DNA of 64,000 nt from an uncultured Mycobacterium sp. (GTDB lineage Bacteria; Actinomycetota; Actinomycetes; Mycobacteriales; Mycobacteriaceae): contig FLQS01000089.1 in NCBI GenBank assembly GCA_900078375.1, forward strand, positions 1-64,000. Direction: 5' to 3'. The notes under the pieces were generated by a model, which worked only from the letters and a program-made list of their open reading frames with translations, was not told the origin of the DNA and did no database searches. Below, piece by piece: positions 61,711 through 64,000 of the stretch (position 1 is the first letter of the stretch; each line of letters starts with the position of its first letter). Position numbers and translations under genes: made by a program.

Positions 61711-61773
61711 GCCGAGCGTGTGCCTTGTCGGTGGCGATCGTCGATGTTGTCGACGACATCCCCCACGCTCGGC
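61711..61773. terminator. Long inverted repeat between convergent genes
   Basis: 10-bp arms GCCGAGCGTG/CACGCTCGGC about 43 bp apart with further internal complementarity (GTCGATGTTGTCGAC). It lies between the SnoaL-like stop and the convergent transpeptidase stop; probably an mRNA-end structure. Confidence 0.5.
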
Positions 61774-61776
61774 GAG

Positions 61777-62439
61777 TTACTTCGCGACGGCGATCAGCGC
61801 GCCGGGCTGTAGCCAGCGCATGATCTTGACCAGGGTGTCGTCGTCGAGTGAGACGCAGCCGGCGGTGGGGCCACCGTCGGTGGTGTGGACGAAGAACGCG
61901 CCGCCGTTGCCGGGGACGCGGGCCTTGTTGACGCCCATGACGATGGCGTGGGCGTACTGCGGGATGAAGAGGTTCTCGGTGCCGCTGGCCGGGTTGGTGT
62001 CGAAGGCGCAGTCGGCTTTCTTGCAGACCTGCATGGTGTTGTAGGTCGGGCTCTTCATGTCGCCGTCCCACCAATAGTCCGGAGTCACCTGGACGTACTG
62101 GAGGCCGCCGCCCGGGTTGGGTTTGGTGCCGAAGGCGAAGTCGAGGGTGAAGATGCCCATTGGCGTTTTCGATTCGCCGTCGTGGGACTGCGGAACCATG
62201 CCGTTGGCACCGACGTGGGTGGGGACGCCGACGAGGACGGGCTGCCAGCCGTTGGCGCCGCGCTGCCAGACATCCATCTTGGCCGTAGCGCCGCCAGTGC
62301 TGACGACGGACAGCACCTGGGTGGCGTCGCCAACGTTGGCCTGAAACCACGGGGTTTCGGCATGGCTGGGCGGGGCTGAGGACAGCGCCAGGAGTGCCGC
62401 GCTGAAGGCAGCACTTATCGAAACGACGGTTCGGCGCAT
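61777..62439 (-). CDS. Secreted L,D-transpeptidase-like (YkuD fold) protein
   Basis: 220 aa: signal peptide ('VVSISAAFSAALLALSSAPPSHA'), then a YkuD-type domain with 'SHDGESKTPMGIFTL' and the catalytic 'HTTDGGPTAGCVSLDDD' (His and Cys). Lacks the Ig-like domains of classic mycobacterial Ldt enzymes and resembles the 'ErfK-like' secreted group. Could act in peptidoglycan cross-linking or be a divergent paralogue. Confidence 0.8.
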   Translation of the reverse strand: MRRTVVSISAAFSAALLALSSAPPSHAETPWFQANVGDATQVLSVVSTGGATAKMDVWQRGANGWQPVLVGVPTHVGANGMVPQSHDGESKTPMGIFTLDFAFGTKPNPGGGLQYVQVTPDYWWDGDMKSPTYNTMQVCKKADCAFDTNPASGTENLFIPQYAHAIVMGVNKARVPGNGGAFFVHTTDGGPTAGCVSLDDDTLVKIMRWLQPGALIAVAK

Positions 62440-62646
62440 CGGTTCATGGTGTCTGGCCAGCTTCGTGCGGGTCAAGTCAAGGTTGGGCCACGGTTGGGTC
62501 TGGGCCAGCTAACGATGTCCGGGCGGCGGGTGTGACTTGCCGTCGGCTTTGGGTGCGCGTGAACTGCGTGTACACGCTGGTCGGAGTGGGTATTGCAGCT
62601 GTTGGTGAATAGCGCTCCGGCAAACGCAAGGGATACCATTTTCGAC

Positions 62647-63186
62647 ATGTCGCAAGTGCCATACGCACCCGGGCCTGCAGGACCAGCGCCGTGGCAGGGA
62701 CCCCCTTCTTCTGGTGGCCCGTCGCGGTTGCCGACGATCATCGCCATCGTCATCGCGGTGATCGCGATTGCGGTCGCCGTCGGCGCGTGGTTCCGGCCAG
62801 CACCCAAGCCTGAGACGCCTGCGGCGAAGACTTACAGCGAGCAAGAAGTCGCCCAGGCGAAAAATGCAGTGTGCGATGCGTACACGAGGACGGATCGCGC
62901 TGTCCAAGCTGCTGGTAGAAGGAATGGGGGCGACGATCAAACCGCGATTCTCGCCGTAGCTGTCAATATCCGTCTTGCACTGAGCGAGAGCAGCAGTTTT
63001 CTGCTGCGGACGCTCGCAGAGAATCCCGCCGCGCCGCGCGATCTCCAGGAGCAGATACGGTTGGCCGCCACCGCTTACCAGGACGTCGCTATTGACCAAT
63101 TAGGGGAGGCATCACAGGAGGAACTCGCCCCCTTGTTCAAACAAGCTGATTCGACGGATGTGGCGATAAAACAGGCGTGCAAATGA
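62647..63186 (+). CDS. Membrane protein, Pro-rich N-terminus
   Basis: 179 aa: Pro/Gly-rich cytoplasmic N-terminus ('YAPGPAGPAPWQGPPSSG'), one TM helix ('TIIAIVIAVIAIAVAVGAW'), then an extracytoplasmic helical domain ('EQEVAQAKNAVCDAY', 'LSESSSFLLRTL', 'IKQACK', two Cys). Its stop overlaps the next ATG by 4 bp. The arrangement of such a protein with a following WXG-like protein is seen near ESX/Esp-type loci in mycobacteria (from memory). Function unknown. Confidence 0.7.
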   Translation: MSQVPYAPGPAGPAPWQGPPSSGGPSRLPTIIAIVIAVIAIAVAVGAWFRPAPKPETPAAKTYSEQEVAQAKNAVCDAYTRTDRAVQAAGRRNGGDDQTAILAVAVNIRLALSESSSFLLRTLAENPAAPRDLQEQIRLAATAYQDVAIDQLGEASQEELAPLFKQADSTDVAIKQACK

Positions 63187-64000
63187 GTGATTTGCCTCCT
63201 GGCGAATGGTCAGAATTGCTCGTGGGCCACCAGTGGCCTGGAGTCGATTCGCTCGTGACCCTCACGTCGGCGGCAGCCAATCGCGGGTCGATCAGCACTG
63301 AGTTCGACAGCTACGCAGACGTTTTGCAATTAATCCGAACTGGGCCACTGGCGCAACAAGAAGGCGCGACAGCCGACGATGCTCGGGACGCGTTCCAGAC
63401 AGGCGAAACGTCGGCCCGAGCAGTCTCGGAGAAAAATGGCGTCAATCAGCATTCTTACGACGCAGCGCATCGATCAACTCAATATCTGCGCACCCAGTTG
63501 AGCGAGATTGCACAGCACGGAAACTCAGCGATTGAAGACATCCAGAGGTCGAAAGACCCTGCCCCAATCAAACTAGGAAAAATTGTCAACGCTGTGATGG
63601 ACGCACAGTCGCAAGCAAATAGCCGCGCCGCCGGCTGCAGCGACCGCGTCTTTAGCGATATCCAGCAGATACTCGATAGCCAGGGCTCAAGTCAGAGTGC
63701 ACACCAATTCGCAAAAAGCAAGGGCGTCGACCTCGACCAGGCATTTCGTTCGCCTAGCGAAGCGTCTATTCGCGAACAAGTTAGTGCCTTGATCGGTACG
63801 AAAGGGATTGGTTCGACAAACCCCGCGAGCACCACAATGGACAACCTGTCGAGCGGCAATGACTCGCAGGTTGGCATCGGCCAAGATAGCGTCGGCGGCA
63901 GTAAGTCCAATTTCCTCCACGGGGGAAGTGCACCGACCTCGACCGCGCCAAGTGAGACTGCTTCAGGTTCAGTTCAGACGACCAAGCCGCCCTCAGGAGT
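63183..64000 (+). CDS. Possible ESX-type (WXG-like) secreted protein, truncated by window end
   Basis: Open frame from an ATG (ATGA overlap with the previous gene) to the window edge, at least 272 codons with no stop. N-terminal helical part ('GEWSELLVGHQWPGVDSLVTL', 'FDSYADVLQLI') is followed by long helices, then a Ser/Gly/Asp-rich region ('SSGNDSQVGIGQDSVGG'). AT-richer than its surroundings. Such long helical-then-low-complexity proteins are typical of EspA/PPE-like secreted substrates or of polymorphic toxins; the C-terminal domain is out of view. Confidence 0.6.
   Translation, partial: MSDLPPGEWSELLVGHQWPGVDSLVTLTSAAANRGSISTEFDSYADVLQLIRTGPLAQQEGATADDARDAFQTGETSARAVSEKNGVNQHSYDAAHRSTQYLRTQLSEIAQHGNSAIEDIQRSKDPAPIKLGKIVNAVMDAQSQANSRAAGCSDRVFSDIQQILDSQGSSQSAHQFAKSKGVDLDQAFRSPSEASIREQVSALIGTKGIGSTNPASTTMDNLSSGNDSQVGIGQDSVGGSKSNFLHGGSAPTSTAPSETASGSVQTTKPPSG

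Noticed and set aside
1-64000. CRISPR array, rRNA genes, riboswitch
   Set aside because: No regularly spaced repeats, rRNA sequence or recognisable riboswitch core was seen.

Overview
The window is high-GC actinobacterial DNA, almost certainly from a fast-growing Mycobacterium/Mycolicibacterium. Supporting this are a complete Mce (YrbE/Mce/Mas) operon, a PGRS-type Gly-rich protein, a fragment of an MPT51/antigen-85-like mycolyltransferase, an IS481-family remnant, a mycofactocin-type short-chain dehydrogenase, GTG/TTG starts and many 4-bp ATGA/GTGA gene overlaps.

Layout. (1) 1-2.0 kb: the end of a prophage or phage-like element (capsid and head-tail genes). It closes at a 3' tRNA fragment that looks like an attachment-site half and is still followed by the tRNA terminator. 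(2) 2.0-2.8 kb: a scar zone with an IS481 C-terminal remnant and a truncated fbpD-like gene. (3) 2.7-5.2 kb: a first styrene monooxygenase gene (styA1) with two SCP2-like genes and a possible 36-aa ORF. (4) 5.3-18.9 kb: a complete phenylacetyl-CoA (paa) pathway: paaABCDE-paaK-SDR, paaJ-F-H-G, the TetR repressor paaR, paaZ-ethD and paaI. (5) 18.9-33.5 kb: an Mce transport operon with two YrbE permeases, six Mce proteins, four Mas-type proteins (one fused to an RDD domain) and an unusual tandemly duplicated membrane protein, then a 104-aa orphan gene with its own promoter region. (6) 33.7-39.5 kb: styA2-styB-styC-styD followed by an ABC-2 transporter. (7) 39.8-41.3 kb: a divergent AraC-type regulator followed by a second styrene oxide isomerase gene. 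(8) 41.3-64 kb: ordinary mycobacterial chromosome (SDRs, methyltransferase, PGRS protein, GH16 enzyme, pyruvate oxidase-like enzyme, ADH, TetR locus, quinone oxidoreductase, L,D-transpeptidase-like protein), ending in the start of a possible ESX-related gene pair.

How it works together. StyA/StyB epoxidise styrene, StyC isomerises the oxide to phenylacetaldehyde and StyD oxidises that to phenylacetate. PaaK makes phenylacetyl-CoA, PaaABC(D)E epoxidises the ring, PaaG and PaaZ isomerise and open it, and PaaF/H/J finish to acetyl-CoA and succinyl-CoA.

Two regulatory layers can be read from the DNA. An 18-bp palindrome (about ACCGACCGTTCGTTCGGT) sits before paaA, between paaJ and paaR, twice before paaZ, and in a near match before the AraC gene. 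A separate direct-repeat element, CTTGNAC-N12-CTTGTRCGAC, sits 130-170 bp before exactly four minus-strand units: styA1, styA2BCD, the Mce operon and the 104-aa orphan. The strongest new idea here is therefore that this Mce system belongs to the styrene regulon and acts as a dedicated importer for styrene or a related aromatic compound.
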